From assembly GCA_964427285.1 (NCBI GenBank), contig CAYRTS010000017.1, forward strand, positions 1-50,926: 50,926 nucleotides of DNA. The letters are read 5' to 3'. The DNA comes from SPCO01 sp964427285 (lineage in GTDB: Bacteria; Chloroflexota; Limnocylindria; Limnocylindrales; CSP1-4). Shown piece after piece: positions 42,432 to 50,545 of the stretch; position 1 is the stretch's first letter; every line of letters begins with the position of its first letter. The translations under genes were made by a program, and so were the position numbers. The notes beneath the pieces are model-generated. The model did no database searches and had not been told where the DNA came from. It saw only the letters and a program-made list of their open reading frames with translations.

Positions 42432-43838
42432 TCAGGCGCTGACGACGCCTCGTTCAGTGTAGGCGCCCGCCCCACGCGTTCCGACGAACGCGCCTTCGCG
42501 AATGACTGGCTGCCCTCGCACGAAGACGTCGCGAACGGTGCCCGTCACGTCGATGCCTTCGTACGGCGTGTAGTCGCTGGTGTGATGGAGGTCTGCGGCC
42601 CGGATCGTGCGGTGTGCCACCGGATCGAATAGCACGAGATCGGCGTCGCGACCGACCTCGATGGAGCCCTTGCTGGCGAGGCCGAAGCGGCGCGCGGGGG
42701 TCGTGCAAAGGAGCTCGACCATCCGCTCGACGGTGATCCGGCCGCGCGCGACGCCCTCGGAGTAGAGGAGGGTCAGCAGGGTTTCGATGCCCGGAGCACC
42801 GTTGCTGATCTCGTTGAACGGAACGCCCCTGGCAGCCTCGGCCTTTTCGACAGCGACGCGATCGGGGACGTGGTCGGTGGCGACGAGGTCGAGTGAGCCA
42901 TCGGCGAGCCCGGCCCAAAGTGCGTCGCGATCTGTCGATGTTCGGAGCGGCGGCGAGATGATGTAGGACGCGCAAGAGGTCGGGTCCGGGTCGTGGTATC
43001 GATCGTCCGTGAGGACGAGGTAGTGCGGGCAGGTCTCCGCAGACACGCGGACGCCGGCAGCCTTCGCTCGGCGCACCTCATCGAGTGCCGCGGCGGACGA
43101 GAGGTGGACGACGTGGACGGGCGCTTCGGCCATCCGAGCGAAGGCCATTGCTCGAGCCGTCGCCACCGCTTCGACGTAGCTTGGTCGCGTCGTAGCGTGG
43201 TAGCGCGGTAACACGTCACCACGCTGAAGTGCCCCATGAACGGCGGCGTCGAGCAGGACTGGATCTTCGCAGTGGACCTGGAGCATGCCTCCTCGGTCGC
43301 CCATGACCCGCATGGCCTCGAACAGTCGTCGATCGTCGAGCCGGAAGTCGAAGACCATGAACGCCTTGCAGGTGGCGACCCCGGCCTCGACCACCGCAGG
43401 CAGTTCAGTCAGCAGGTTCTCCATGCGCCCGCTGATCGCGAGGCTCAAGCCAAAGTCGATGGCGCTGTCAGATGCGGTCACTGCCAGCCATTCCTTTAGC
43501 CCCGTCCGTAGCGATCGCTCGGCGGCGGGCGACGATCCCGTTCCGGGGTTGTTGAACGCCAGAAAGGTCGTCGTACCGCCGAACGCCGCCGCCACCGAAT
43601 CCTGGAAGAACCGATCGGGCTCGGCGTCCGTGGCAACTCGCATGTGGGTGTGAACATCGATGACGCCCGGCAGGACGAGCATGCCCGTCGCGTCGATGAC
43701 CTGGTTAGCCGAAGCGGAGAGGCCACCCAGATCCGGCTCGATCGCCGTGATCAGGCCGCCTTCGACTGCCACGTCCGCTTGGCGCGAGCCGGTCGACGTC
43801 ACGACCGTCCCGCCGCTCACGACGAGCTGACTCACCAT
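42432..43838 (-). CDS. Hydantoinase/dihydropyrimidinase-family amidohydrolase, candidate allantoinase
   Basis: Cyclic amidohydrolase of 468 aa with all dinuclear-metal ligands: His63 and His65 in DVHTHMR, carboxylated Lys158 in CKAFMVFD, His189 in VHCED, His245 in VHLSS and Asp322 in TDHVPD. ISPPLR and SNGAPGIETLLTLLYSEG are typical of dihydropyrimidinase and hydantoinase. In this purine island, with OHCU decarboxylase making allantoin nearby, allantoin to allantoate is the likely reaction. Sequence alone does not separate that from hydantoin or dihydropyrimidine hydrolysis. It follows the DUF3830 gene by 72 bp. Confidence 0.88.
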   Translation of the reverse strand: MVSQLVVSGGTVVTSTGSRQADVAVEGGLITAIEPDLGGLSASANQVIDATGMLVLPGVIDVHTHMRVATDAEPDRFFQDSVAAAFGGTTTFLAFNNPGTGSSPAAERSLRTGLKEWLAVTASDSAIDFGLSLAISGRMENLLTELPAVVEAGVATCKAFMVFDFRLDDRRLFEAMRVMGDRGGMLQVHCEDPVLLDAAVHGALQRGDVLPRYHATTRPSYVEAVATARAMAFARMAEAPVHVVHLSSAAALDEVRRAKAAGVRVSAETCPHYLVLTDDRYHDPDPTSCASYIISPPLRTSTDRDALWAGLADGSLDLVATDHVPDRVAVEKAEAARGVPFNEISNGAPGIETLLTLLYSEGVARGRITVERMVELLCTTPARRFGLASKGSIEVGRDADLVLFDPVAHRTIRAADLHHTSDYTPYEGIDVTGTVRDVFVRGQPVIREGAFVGTRGAGAYTERGVVSA

Positions 43839-43910
43839 GGCTGCGCGATCACACCCGGGTCCCAGGAATCGCCCAATGGAGGTCGTCGACGGGCCATCTT
43901 CGGCCCGGCC

Positions 43911-44333
43911 CTAGTTCACTTCGCGGATCGAGATCTCCTGCGCGCCTTCCCACAGACAGCGCCGACCGATCTCGCGCAGCCGATCCTGCCAGCCCTCGTC
44001 CGGGACGATCGTCGCGAAGTGGTTCGCCGCCAGCTGCCCCACCTTCGACGCCGTGGCGCAGCCGCCGTACGGGAAGAAGATCTCGCACTCGCTGATCCCG
44101 CCAGGGTAAATCGCCAGCTGGCCCGGGGCCGGATGCGACGTGTGGTTCTCGTACTCGAGCCCTGGCCGGAAGTCGCCAAACGGGATCCACGTCGATTCGC
44201 CACTCCAGCGGCAGTGAATCAGCTTCGATTCGATCGGCAACATATGGCGGATGGCCGCGACCGTCCGCGGTGCCGCTGCCTCCCAACGGGCGCTACAGTG
44301 GAGGTCGCCGACGGTGATCTGCAAGGTACTCAT
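43911..44333 (-). CDS. DUF3830 (cyclophilin-like fold) protein
   Basis: Protein of 140 aa. The beta-rich sequence with WEAAAPRTVAAI near the start, RWSGESTWIPFGD, GQLAIYPGGISECEIFFPYG and ANHFATIV fits DUF3830, whose members have a cyclophilin-like fold and often sit beside amidohydrolases. No biochemical role is established that I can cite. ATG 44333 lies 6 nt after TATCCT on the minus strand, so it probably leads the unit DUF3830, hydantoinase, duplicated membrane protein. Its promoter overlaps the ribosome site of divergent uraH. Confidence 0.82.
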   Translation of the reverse strand: MSTLQITVGDLHCSARWEAAAPRTVAAIRHMLPIESKLIHCRWSGESTWIPFGDFRPGLEYENHTSHPAPGQLAIYPGGISECEIFFPYGGCATASKVGQLAANHFATIVPDEGWQDRLREIGRRCLWEGAQEISIREVN

Positions 44334-44339
44334 GCGCGG

Positions 44340-44345
44340 AGGATA
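44340..44345 (-). promoter_or_regulatory. -10 element TATCCT of the DUF3830-hydantoinase unit (leaderless)
   Basis: On the minus strand TATCCT ends 6 nt before ATG 44333. The same bases read on the plus strand include the GGAGGAT ribosome site of uraH, so the two genes cannot be independent at this point. Confidence 0.55.
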
Positions 44346-44347
44346 GC

Positions 44348-44731
44348 GTGGTGCAGGGCGCACATCCGGGAGCCCCGACGATCTCGACCCATGTCCTGGA
44401 CACGGAGCGTGGCGCGCCGGCCGTGGGTGTCCGGGTGACGCTCTACCGACTCAGCGATGACGGTCGGCCGCTGCGGCTGACACAGGCCCTGACCAACGCG
44501 GACGGCCGGGTGCCCGACATGCTGGAGCGGCCGATGGTCGTGGGCACATACCGGCTCGAATTCGATCTGGCCGACGACGCCGACGAGGTCGAGGCGAATC
44601 GTGCGAAGGGTGCTCCGGCGCGCCTGTTCCGGCGCATCTCGCTCGATCTGCAGATCGCGGACGCCACCCGTAGCTACCACGTCCCGCTCTTGCTGGCGCC
44701 TTTCTCGCTCACCACGTACCGAGGGAGCTGA
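44348..44731 (+). CDS. uraH: 5-hydroxyisourate hydrolase (transthyretin-related)
   Basis: Enzyme of 127 aa hydrolysing 5-hydroxyisourate, the urate oxidase product, to OHCU. ISTHVLDTERGAPAVGV carries the active-site His15 and Arg29, SYHVPLLLAPFSLTTYRGS has the last His, and the C-terminal YRGS tetrapeptide is the family hallmark. GTG 44348 has GGAGG 5 nt upstream. A GTG one codon later is an alternative. It is separated from uraD and uox and transcribed divergently from the DUF3830 unit, so the pathway genes lie in at least three units. Confidence 0.94.
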   Translation: MVQGAHPGAPTISTHVLDTERGAPAVGVRVTLYRLSDDGRPLRLTQALTNADGRVPDMLERPMVVGTYRLEFDLADDADEVEANRAKGAPARLFRRISLDLQIADATRSYHVPLLLAPFSLTTYRGS

Positions 44732-44772
44732 GGCCGCGTCGGGGCACCAACGCGTGCGCCCAAGCTGAACCG

Positions 44773-45366
44773 TTACCCGGGCCGCAGTTGCTCGTCGATC
44801 AGGTCGTCGTGGGTGACCAGCCGGATCCAGTCCGTGGCATCGCGATTGACGATGATCGTGCCGGTCGACTGGTGCTGGCGCTTGCCCCTTGCCCAGTACT
44901 CGAGGAGGGCGTCGGTCAGCGGGATCATCGGCGCCCGGGTTCGGGCGGTCTCGATAGGGTCGGCCCCCTGGGGGACATGCAGGTACCCGCTGATCAGGTA
45001 GCCCCCGGACTGCATCGCGATCGGGTGGGGCCGGGTCAGGCGGCGTCGACTTTCAGCGCCGCGGGGCAGGCTGGCCTGGACCGCGATCAGATCCCGCCGG
45101 CGAACCACGACCTCGTCAACGGTGCCGGTCAGCCCGTTCGCAAAGGTCTCCAGCTCCACATTGATGAGCTGGAGCTCGTCGTGGGCGTTGAGCAGGTCGG
45201 TGAGCCGATCGGCCTTGAGACGGACCCAGCCGAAAATGCGTTGGTGCGCGCCATACGCGGCGAACCGAACAAGGGGCGCGTCCGCCACCGCGGCGGGCCC
45301 GGGAATCTCCTCGGGTGTGCGACGTAGGACCAGTTGCAGGGCGCTGGTCGACGGTTCGAGCTGCAT
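44773..45366 (-). CDS. Hypothetical protein with two similar halves
   Basis: Protein of 197 aa that I do not recognise, soluble and without cysteine. The first half has RIFGWVRLKADRLTDLLN, ELQLINVELE and DEVVVRRRDLIAVQA. The second has YLISGYLHVPQGADPIE, MIPLTDALLEYW and STGTIIVNRDATDWIRL, suggesting two related beta-alpha modules. ATG 45366 is 8 nt after TACCGT. A GTG at 45399 behind TAGATT would add 11 residues. It is convergent with uraH and divergent from the nuclease-like gene. Confidence 0.68.
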   Translation of the reverse strand: MQLEPSTSALQLVLRRTPEEIPGPAAVADAPLVRFAAYGAHQRIFGWVRLKADRLTDLLNAHDELQLINVELETFANGLTGTVDEVVVRRRDLIAVQASLPRGAESRRRLTRPHPIAMQSGGYLISGYLHVPQGADPIETARTRAPMIPLTDALLEYWARGKRQHQSTGTIIVNRDATDWIRLVTHDDLIDEQLRPG

Positions 45367-45475
45367 CGACAGGCACGGTACGGTCCCCCCCACGTGCACG
45401 GCAATGGCCCAATCTACCTAGTCGGGGCACCGCTGTACCGGAGCCCGACGACCTCGTGACAGGCTAGCTGTCACT

Positions 45476-46774
45476 GTGCCCCGGCAAGCTTGCCCCATGA
45501 ATGCTGCAATCCTCCCACCGCTCACCGTTGTCCACGACGATGGCGAGGTCGCCCCGCCAACCAAGGTTCGGCTCGACGGTGACCGGATTGTGATCGAACG
45601 CCTCGTCGTCCGTGACCCGGCCCTGTCCGCCTTTCTGGCCGAACGATCAGCCCCCGACCGCGTCGATCTCGTCGAGCGCGCCGTCCGGATCGGCCTGCTG
45701 GCCCTCCAGGATGCCGGCGTCACCGTCAACGTGGACGTCGTGCGAGCCGAGTTCGAAAAACTCCTCCGCCAGGCCGAGTCGGCCAACGACAAGGCAGCCC
45801 AGACGCTCGAGCAGACCCTGCGAACCAACTTTGCAGATGGGGACGGCCGGCTGCCCAGGACGCTGGAGAAATTCCTCGGTGACCGGGGAGCCCTGCGGGC
45901 CATGGTGGAGGAGCTGTTCGACGAATCGAAGCGCGACAGCGCCATCGGCCGGATCGGTCGCATGCTGGAGCGCTATTTCGACGGTGATGCCTCCAAGCTC
46001 GCGGTGCTCCTCGACCCGACCCGGCTCAACTCGCCGATGCACCAGTTCCGCCAGGAGATCACCGCCGGCTTCAGGAGCCTCGAGGAGCGGCTGGTCGCGA
46101 TTGAAGCGGCGGCGGCGGCCCGCGGCGCCGAGCGCGCCCGATCCGCCGCCAAGGGCGGCGATTTCGAGGATCTGCTCGAAGGCATGCTGGCGGACCTGGC
46201 CCGCGGCGCCGGGGACCTGCTGGACCGAACCGGCCTGGAAACCGGGACCGTGCTGAAGTCGAAGAAGGGCGACTTTGTCCTGACCGTTGACGCGCGGGTC
46301 GCGCGCGGCAGCGACCTGCGCGTCGTCATCGAGGCCAAGGACCGGCCGATGTCGATGCGGGCGATCCGCGAGGAGCTGCGCGAGGCACGCGAAAATCGGG
46401 GCGCCGCCGTTGCGGTGGTGGTCTTCACGCCGGCACATGCACCGTCCGGCGTGGCCCCGTTCGCCCTCGTCGGCGATGACGTGTATTGCGTCATCGACCC
46501 AGCCGCGCCCGAGCCCGCGAACCTCGAAGCTGCCATCCGGCTCGCCCGGTTGCTCGCCCTGGCTTCGCTCGTCGAGCACGAGGTCGAGGTGGATGCGGCC
46601 GCGATCGGTGCCGCATTGACCGCGATTCGCGAGCAGCTCGAGATGGTCCGTACGCTCAAGGCGCAGTTGACCTCTATCTCCACGGCCACCAAGGCGGTCT
46701 GGTCCGGGCTGGACCAGATGCGCTCCAACATCCTCGCCCGAGTCGCCGACGCGGAGGCAGAGATCGCCTCGTAG
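45476..46774 (+). CDS. Coiled-coil protein with PD-(D/E)XK nuclease-like core
   Basis: Protein of 432 aa. Residues 1-60 are a small polar domain, about 80-220 are helical and partly coiled coil (EFEKLLRQAESANDKAAQTL). A restriction-endonuclease-like core follows: helix GGDFEDLLEGMLADL, Asp266 in KKGDFVLTVD, and Glu286-x-Lys288 in RVVIEAKD, i.e. D-x19-ExK. A C-terminal coiled coil ends the protein. It may be a DNA-end nuclease. ku starts 92 bp downstream, so a role in end joining is inferred. Start: GTG 45476, or ATG 45497 seven codons later. Confidence 0.72.
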   Translation: MPRQACPMNAAILPPLTVVHDDGEVAPPTKVRLDGDRIVIERLVVRDPALSAFLAERSAPDRVDLVERAVRIGLLALQDAGVTVNVDVVRAEFEKLLRQAESANDKAAQTLEQTLRTNFADGDGRLPRTLEKFLGDRGALRAMVEELFDESKRDSAIGRIGRMLERYFDGDASKLAVLLDPTRLNSPMHQFRQEITAGFRSLEERLVAIEAAAAARGAERARSAAKGGDFEDLLEGMLADLARGAGDLLDRTGLETGTVLKSKKGDFVLTVDARVARGSDLRVVIEAKDRPMSMRAIREELREARENRGAAVAVVVFTPAHAPSGVAPFALVGDDVYCVIDPAAPEPANLEAAIRLARLLALASLVEHEVEVDAAAIGAALTAIREQLEMVRTLKAQLTSISTATKAVWSGLDQMRSNILARVADAEAEIAS

Positions 46775-46799
46775 CGGCCGGGTCCTTGCGCTGGTGCGT

Positions 46800-46805
46800 T
46801 ACTGT
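46800..46805 (+). promoter_or_regulatory. Possible -10 element TACTGT of the ku-ligD unit
   Basis: TACTGT lies 61 nt before the ku ATG, between the nuclease-like gene and ku. No matching -35 is visible, so readthrough from the upstream gene is equally possible. Confidence 0.3.
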
Positions 46806-46866
46806 GACCGTCCGACGTCGGGGGCCAGATACCCCGAAGGGCGTTGCGGACATCACGAGGACCGCC

Positions 46867-47811
46867 ATGGCACGTGCAATGTGGAAAGGGGCCATCCAGT
46901 TCGGGCTGGTCACCATCCCGGTCAAGCTCTATCTCGCGACCGAGTCCAAGGGCATCAGCTTCAACATGCTCCACAAGACAGACCTGTCGCGGATCCAGAT
47001 GAAGATCTATTGCCCGGTCGAGGACGAGCCGATCGCACGCGGCGACACGGTCAAGGGCTATGAGTATCGGCCTGGCGAATATGTCGTGGTCACCGAGGAG
47101 GATCTTGAGCGCGTGCCGCTCAAGACAGTCCGATCCATCGAGATCGAGCAGTTCACCCGGGCTCAACGTGACGATGCGTCGACGCGCTTCGTCAAGAGCG
47201 CCTACTACCTCGAGCCCGACAAGATCGGGCGAAAGGCGTTCAACCTGCTCAAATCCGTGCTGGCCTCGGAGGGCTTGACCGCGATCTGCAAAGTGGTGAT
47301 CAAGGACCGTGAAGCGCTCGCGGCCATCGACCCATTCGGCGACACGCTCCTCTTGAGCACCCTCCACTGGCCCGACGAGATCCGTTCCACCGCGGACCTG
47401 GATCTCGGCGATGAAACCTGGGAGTTCAAGCCGGCCGAACTGGCGATGGCCAACCAGCTCGTCGCGGCGATGACCGGCGAATTCGACCCATCGATCTACC
47501 GGGACGAGTACCGCGCGGCGCTCGAGGAGGTCATCGGGGCCAAGGTTGACGGCAAGGAGACGGTTACCACGGAAGCCCCGCAGGAAAGCGGCAACCTGAT
47601 CGACCTGATGGCGGCCCTCGAGGCCTCGGTCAATGCCGCCCGGGCAGCCCGCGAAACCAGCCCGACCAGGCCGGTCTCCGTCGCCGAGGCGAAGGCCGCC
47701 AAGACCAAGGCCGCGAAGACCGAGGCCGCGGAGTCGCAGACCACGCTGGCCGAGGCCACGGCCGTCGAGGAGGCGTCGGGTCGACCGGCGCGCAAGCGCA
47801 AGACAGCCTGA
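46867..47811 (+). CDS. ku: Non-homologous end joining protein Ku
   Basis: DNA-end-binding homodimer subunit of 314 aa. The Ku core runs from residue 1 to about 255: MWKGAIQFGLVTIPVKLY is the standard N-terminus, VEDEPIARGDTVKGYEY and VVVTEEDLERVPLKTVRSIEI follow, and the bridge region lies near KSAYYLEPD. The last 55 residues are an Ala/Lys-rich tail (AKTKAAKTEAAE, RKRKTA) like the extended DNA-binding or LigD-recruiting tails of some bacterial Ku proteins. GAGGA stands 8 nt before ATG 46867. ligD follows 31 bp after its stop. Confidence 0.96.
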   Translation: MARAMWKGAIQFGLVTIPVKLYLATESKGISFNMLHKTDLSRIQMKIYCPVEDEPIARGDTVKGYEYRPGEYVVVTEEDLERVPLKTVRSIEIEQFTRAQRDDASTRFVKSAYYLEPDKIGRKAFNLLKSVLASEGLTAICKVVIKDREALAAIDPFGDTLLLSTLHWPDEIRSTADLDLGDETWEFKPAELAMANQLVAAMTGEFDPSIYRDEYRAALEEVIGAKVDGKETVTTEAPQESGNLIDLMAALEASVNAARAARETSPTRPVSVAEAKAAKTKAAKTEAAESQTTLAEATAVEEASGRPARKRKTA

Positions 47812-47842
47812 CCTTCGGGCGGGTCGCCAGCCGTTCATCCCG

Positions 47843-50536
47843 ATGCCATTCGAGGAATACCGCCGCAAGAGGGACTTCGCCAGGACGCCGGAGCCAGCGC
47901 CGGCCGCCGTCCCTGGTGGCGCGCCCGGAGCTTCCCGCGGCGGCAGGTACGTGGTCCAGCGCCACCGGGCCACTCGGCTCCACTACGACTTCCGGCTCGA
48001 GGTCGACGGCGTCCTGGTCTCGTGGGCCGTACCCCGCGGGCCGACCCTCGATCCCGGGCAGCGGCGCATGGCCGTCCACGTCGAGGACCACCCGATCGAG
48101 TACTTCGATTTCGAAGGCGTCATCCCAGCGAAGCAGTACGGCGCCGGCGACGTGATCGTGTGGGACTGGGGAACCTGGGAAGGCGAGGCCCCGACACTGG
48201 ACGCAGTCGCGGCCGTCGCAGCCGGTGAACTCAAGTTCCGTCTGGACGGCCAGCGCCTGAAAGGCCGGTTCACGATCGTTCGGACGAGCGGAAGGCGCCG
48301 ACGCGGCGACGATCCTGCTGCGCGCGCCTTTGAGGATGACGCCGGCGAACAGTGGCTGCTGATCCATAAGCGCGACGAGCATGCGGTGCTCGGCTGGGAT
48401 GCCGAAGACCATCCGCAGAGCGTCAAGACCGGGCGGACCAACGACGAGGTCAAGGCGGCCCGCGACGCGCTCTGGAACGGCCAGGCACCCGCCCCAGCCG
48501 CCGGGATCGATCTCACTGGCGCCGTGACCGCCCCGATGCCATCGAGCATCGAGCCGATGCTCGCGACGCTCGCCGCCAAGCCGTTTTCAGACCCGGACTG
48601 GTTGTTCGAGATCAAGTGGGACGGCTTTCGGGTGCAGGCTGTTCTGGCCGATCGGGCGGTCCGCCTGTGGACCCGAAACCTCAAGGATGGCGCCACCTAC
48701 TTCCCGCGCCTGCTGACGCCACCGACCTGGATCGAGGCCAGCCAGGCCATCGTCGACGGCGAAGTGGTGGCCCTCGATGCGGCCGGTCGTCCCGACTTCG
48801 GGCTGCTCCAGGAGCGGCTCGGCGACGCGTCGGCGCCGGGGCTCGTCTTCCAGGCGTTCGACCTGCTCTACCTCGACGGTCGATCGCTGCTGAACGTCCC
48901 GCTCGAGGATCGAAAGCGGTTGCTCCAGAGCGTGCTTCGGCCGCACCCGCGCGTTCGCTTCGCGACCCACGTCATCGGGGAAGGCAGCGCCTTCTACGAG
49001 GCCGCCGAGGCGCAGGGGCTCGAGGGCATCATCGCCAAGCTGCGACGATCACGCTACGAGCCCGGGCGGCGATCTGCAGCCTGGCTCAAGCTGAAGATCC
49101 GGCCAGAGCAGGAGCTCGTGGTCGGTGGCTGGACCCCAGGTGAGGGCAACGCCCGGGACCTCGGCGCCGTGGTGGTCGGTGTCTACGAGGACGGCCGGCT
49201 GCGCTTTGCCGGCAAGGTCGGGTCCGGCTTTGACGGGCGGACGAGGCGGCTCATGCGCGAGCGACTCGCCACGCTCGAGGCCGACGTGGTCCCCTTCGAC
49301 CCGCCTCCACCGCGCGACTATCGAGGCCGTTGGGGTGGCGACCTGCGCGACGTCCACTGGGTTCGACCGGAGATCGTGATCCGGGCTTCATTGGGCGGCT
49401 GGTCTCGCGACGAGATGGTTCGCCAGGCAGCGTTCAAGGGGTTCGAGGAGGGTCGGGATCCGTCGACGGTTACGCGCGAGCGGCCGATGTCGACCGCGTC
49501 GGCCGTCAGGAACGCGGAAGCGGCAGCATCGGTGGTGGCGCCGGCGGTGCCCGCGGCCACGAGCAGCGGAGCGGCGGCCACGGAAGCGGCGGCCGCCAGC
49601 GCGGAGGAGCTGGACGCCCTGGCTCGCCTCGGCAAGGAGGGCACCTGGCAGATCGGCGGTCACGAGCTGAAGCTGACCAACCTCGACAAGCCCATTTTCG
49701 ATGGCGAGCCGCCGATCACCAAGCGTGAGCTGATCGGCTATTTCGTGCGGATCGCCCCGGCGATGCTGCCGCACCTCCGCGAACGACCGCTCAACCTCCA
49801 GCGGTTCCCCAACGGCGCCGGCGCGCCCGGGTTCTGGCAGAAGGACATTCCGGCGACGGCACCAGCCTGGCTGCGTCGCTGGCACGAGACCGGCGTCGAC
49901 GGGCGCGAGGACCGCAGCGCCAACGATCACCTGATCGCCGATCGGGTGGCCGCACTCGCATGGCTCGGGAACCAGGCCAGCTTCGAGATCCACGCCTGGA
50001 CCGGCCGACTCCCCGAGCCGTGGCAGCCAACCTTCGCGCTGATCGATATCGACCCGGGCGACCTGACCACGTGGGACGAGACCCTCGCGATCGCCCGCCT
50101 CTACCGGACGGCGCTCGGGCATCTCGGCGTCCGCGGGTATCCCAAGACCACCGGCAAGCGCGGCATCCAGGTCTGGGTCCCGATCGTGCCCCGCTACACA
50201 TTCGCCGAAACGAGCGGCTGGGTGGAGCAGGTCTCCCGGGCCGTCGGCGCGGTCGTGCCAGATCTCGTCTCATGGGAATGGGCGAAAGGCGCCCGCCAGG
50301 GTCGGGCCCGGCTCGACTACACCCAGAACGCGAGCATCAAGACGCTGGTGGCGCCGTATGCCGTCCGGCCGGCGCCGGACGCACCGGTCTCCGCACCGAT
50401 TGCCTGGGACGAGCTGGACGACCCCGACCTTCGCCCGGACCGCTGGACGATTCGAACCATCGTGGATCGCGTCGTCGAACGCGGCGACCTCTTTGCCGCA
50501 GCCCAGACCGACGCCCAGGAACTTCCCAAGGTTTGA
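47843..50536 (+). CDS. ligD: Multidomain DNA ligase D (PE-LIG-POL)
   Basis: End-joining ligase of 897 aa with three activities. The 3'-phosphoesterase is at about residues 1-190 (YVVQRHRATRLHYDFRLEVD). The ATP-dependent ligase is at about 225-540, with nucleophile Lys258 in EIKWDGFR and VDGEVVALD and EGIIAKLRRSRYEPGRR motifs. An Ala/Ser-rich linker covers about 550-595. The primase-polymerase is at about 600-897, with LTNLDKPIF and metal aspartates Asp735/Asp737 in IDIDPGD. The order is that of Pseudomonas rather than Mycobacterium. ATG 47843 begins MPFEEYRRKRDF, the expected PE start. Confidence 0.96.
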   Translation: MPFEEYRRKRDFARTPEPAPAAVPGGAPGASRGGRYVVQRHRATRLHYDFRLEVDGVLVSWAVPRGPTLDPGQRRMAVHVEDHPIEYFDFEGVIPAKQYGAGDVIVWDWGTWEGEAPTLDAVAAVAAGELKFRLDGQRLKGRFTIVRTSGRRRRGDDPAARAFEDDAGEQWLLIHKRDEHAVLGWDAEDHPQSVKTGRTNDEVKAARDALWNGQAPAPAAGIDLTGAVTAPMPSSIEPMLATLAAKPFSDPDWLFEIKWDGFRVQAVLADRAVRLWTRNLKDGATYFPRLLTPPTWIEASQAIVDGEVVALDAAGRPDFGLLQERLGDASAPGLVFQAFDLLYLDGRSLLNVPLEDRKRLLQSVLRPHPRVRFATHVIGEGSAFYEAAEAQGLEGIIAKLRRSRYEPGRRSAAWLKLKIRPEQELVVGGWTPGEGNARDLGAVVVGVYEDGRLRFAGKVGSGFDGRTRRLMRERLATLEADVVPFDPPPPRDYRGRWGGDLRDVHWVRPEIVIRASLGGWSRDEMVRQAAFKGFEEGRDPSTVTRERPMSTASAVRNAEAAASVVAPAVPAATSSGAAATEAAAASAEELDALARLGKEGTWQIGGHELKLTNLDKPIFDGEPPITKRELIGYFVRIAPAMLPHLRERPLNLQRFPNGAGAPGFWQKDIPATAPAWLRRWHETGVDGREDRSANDHLIADRVAALAWLGNQASFEIHAWTGRLPEPWQPTFALIDIDPGDLTTWDETLAIARLYRTALGHLGVRGYPKTTGKRGIQVWVPIVPRYTFAETSGWVEQVSRAVGAVVPDLVSWEWAKGARQGRARLDYTQNASIKTLVAPYAVRPAPDAPVSAPIAWDELDDPDLRPDRWTIRTIVDRVVERGDLFAAAQTDAQELPKV

Positions 50537-50545
50537 CCAACGCGG

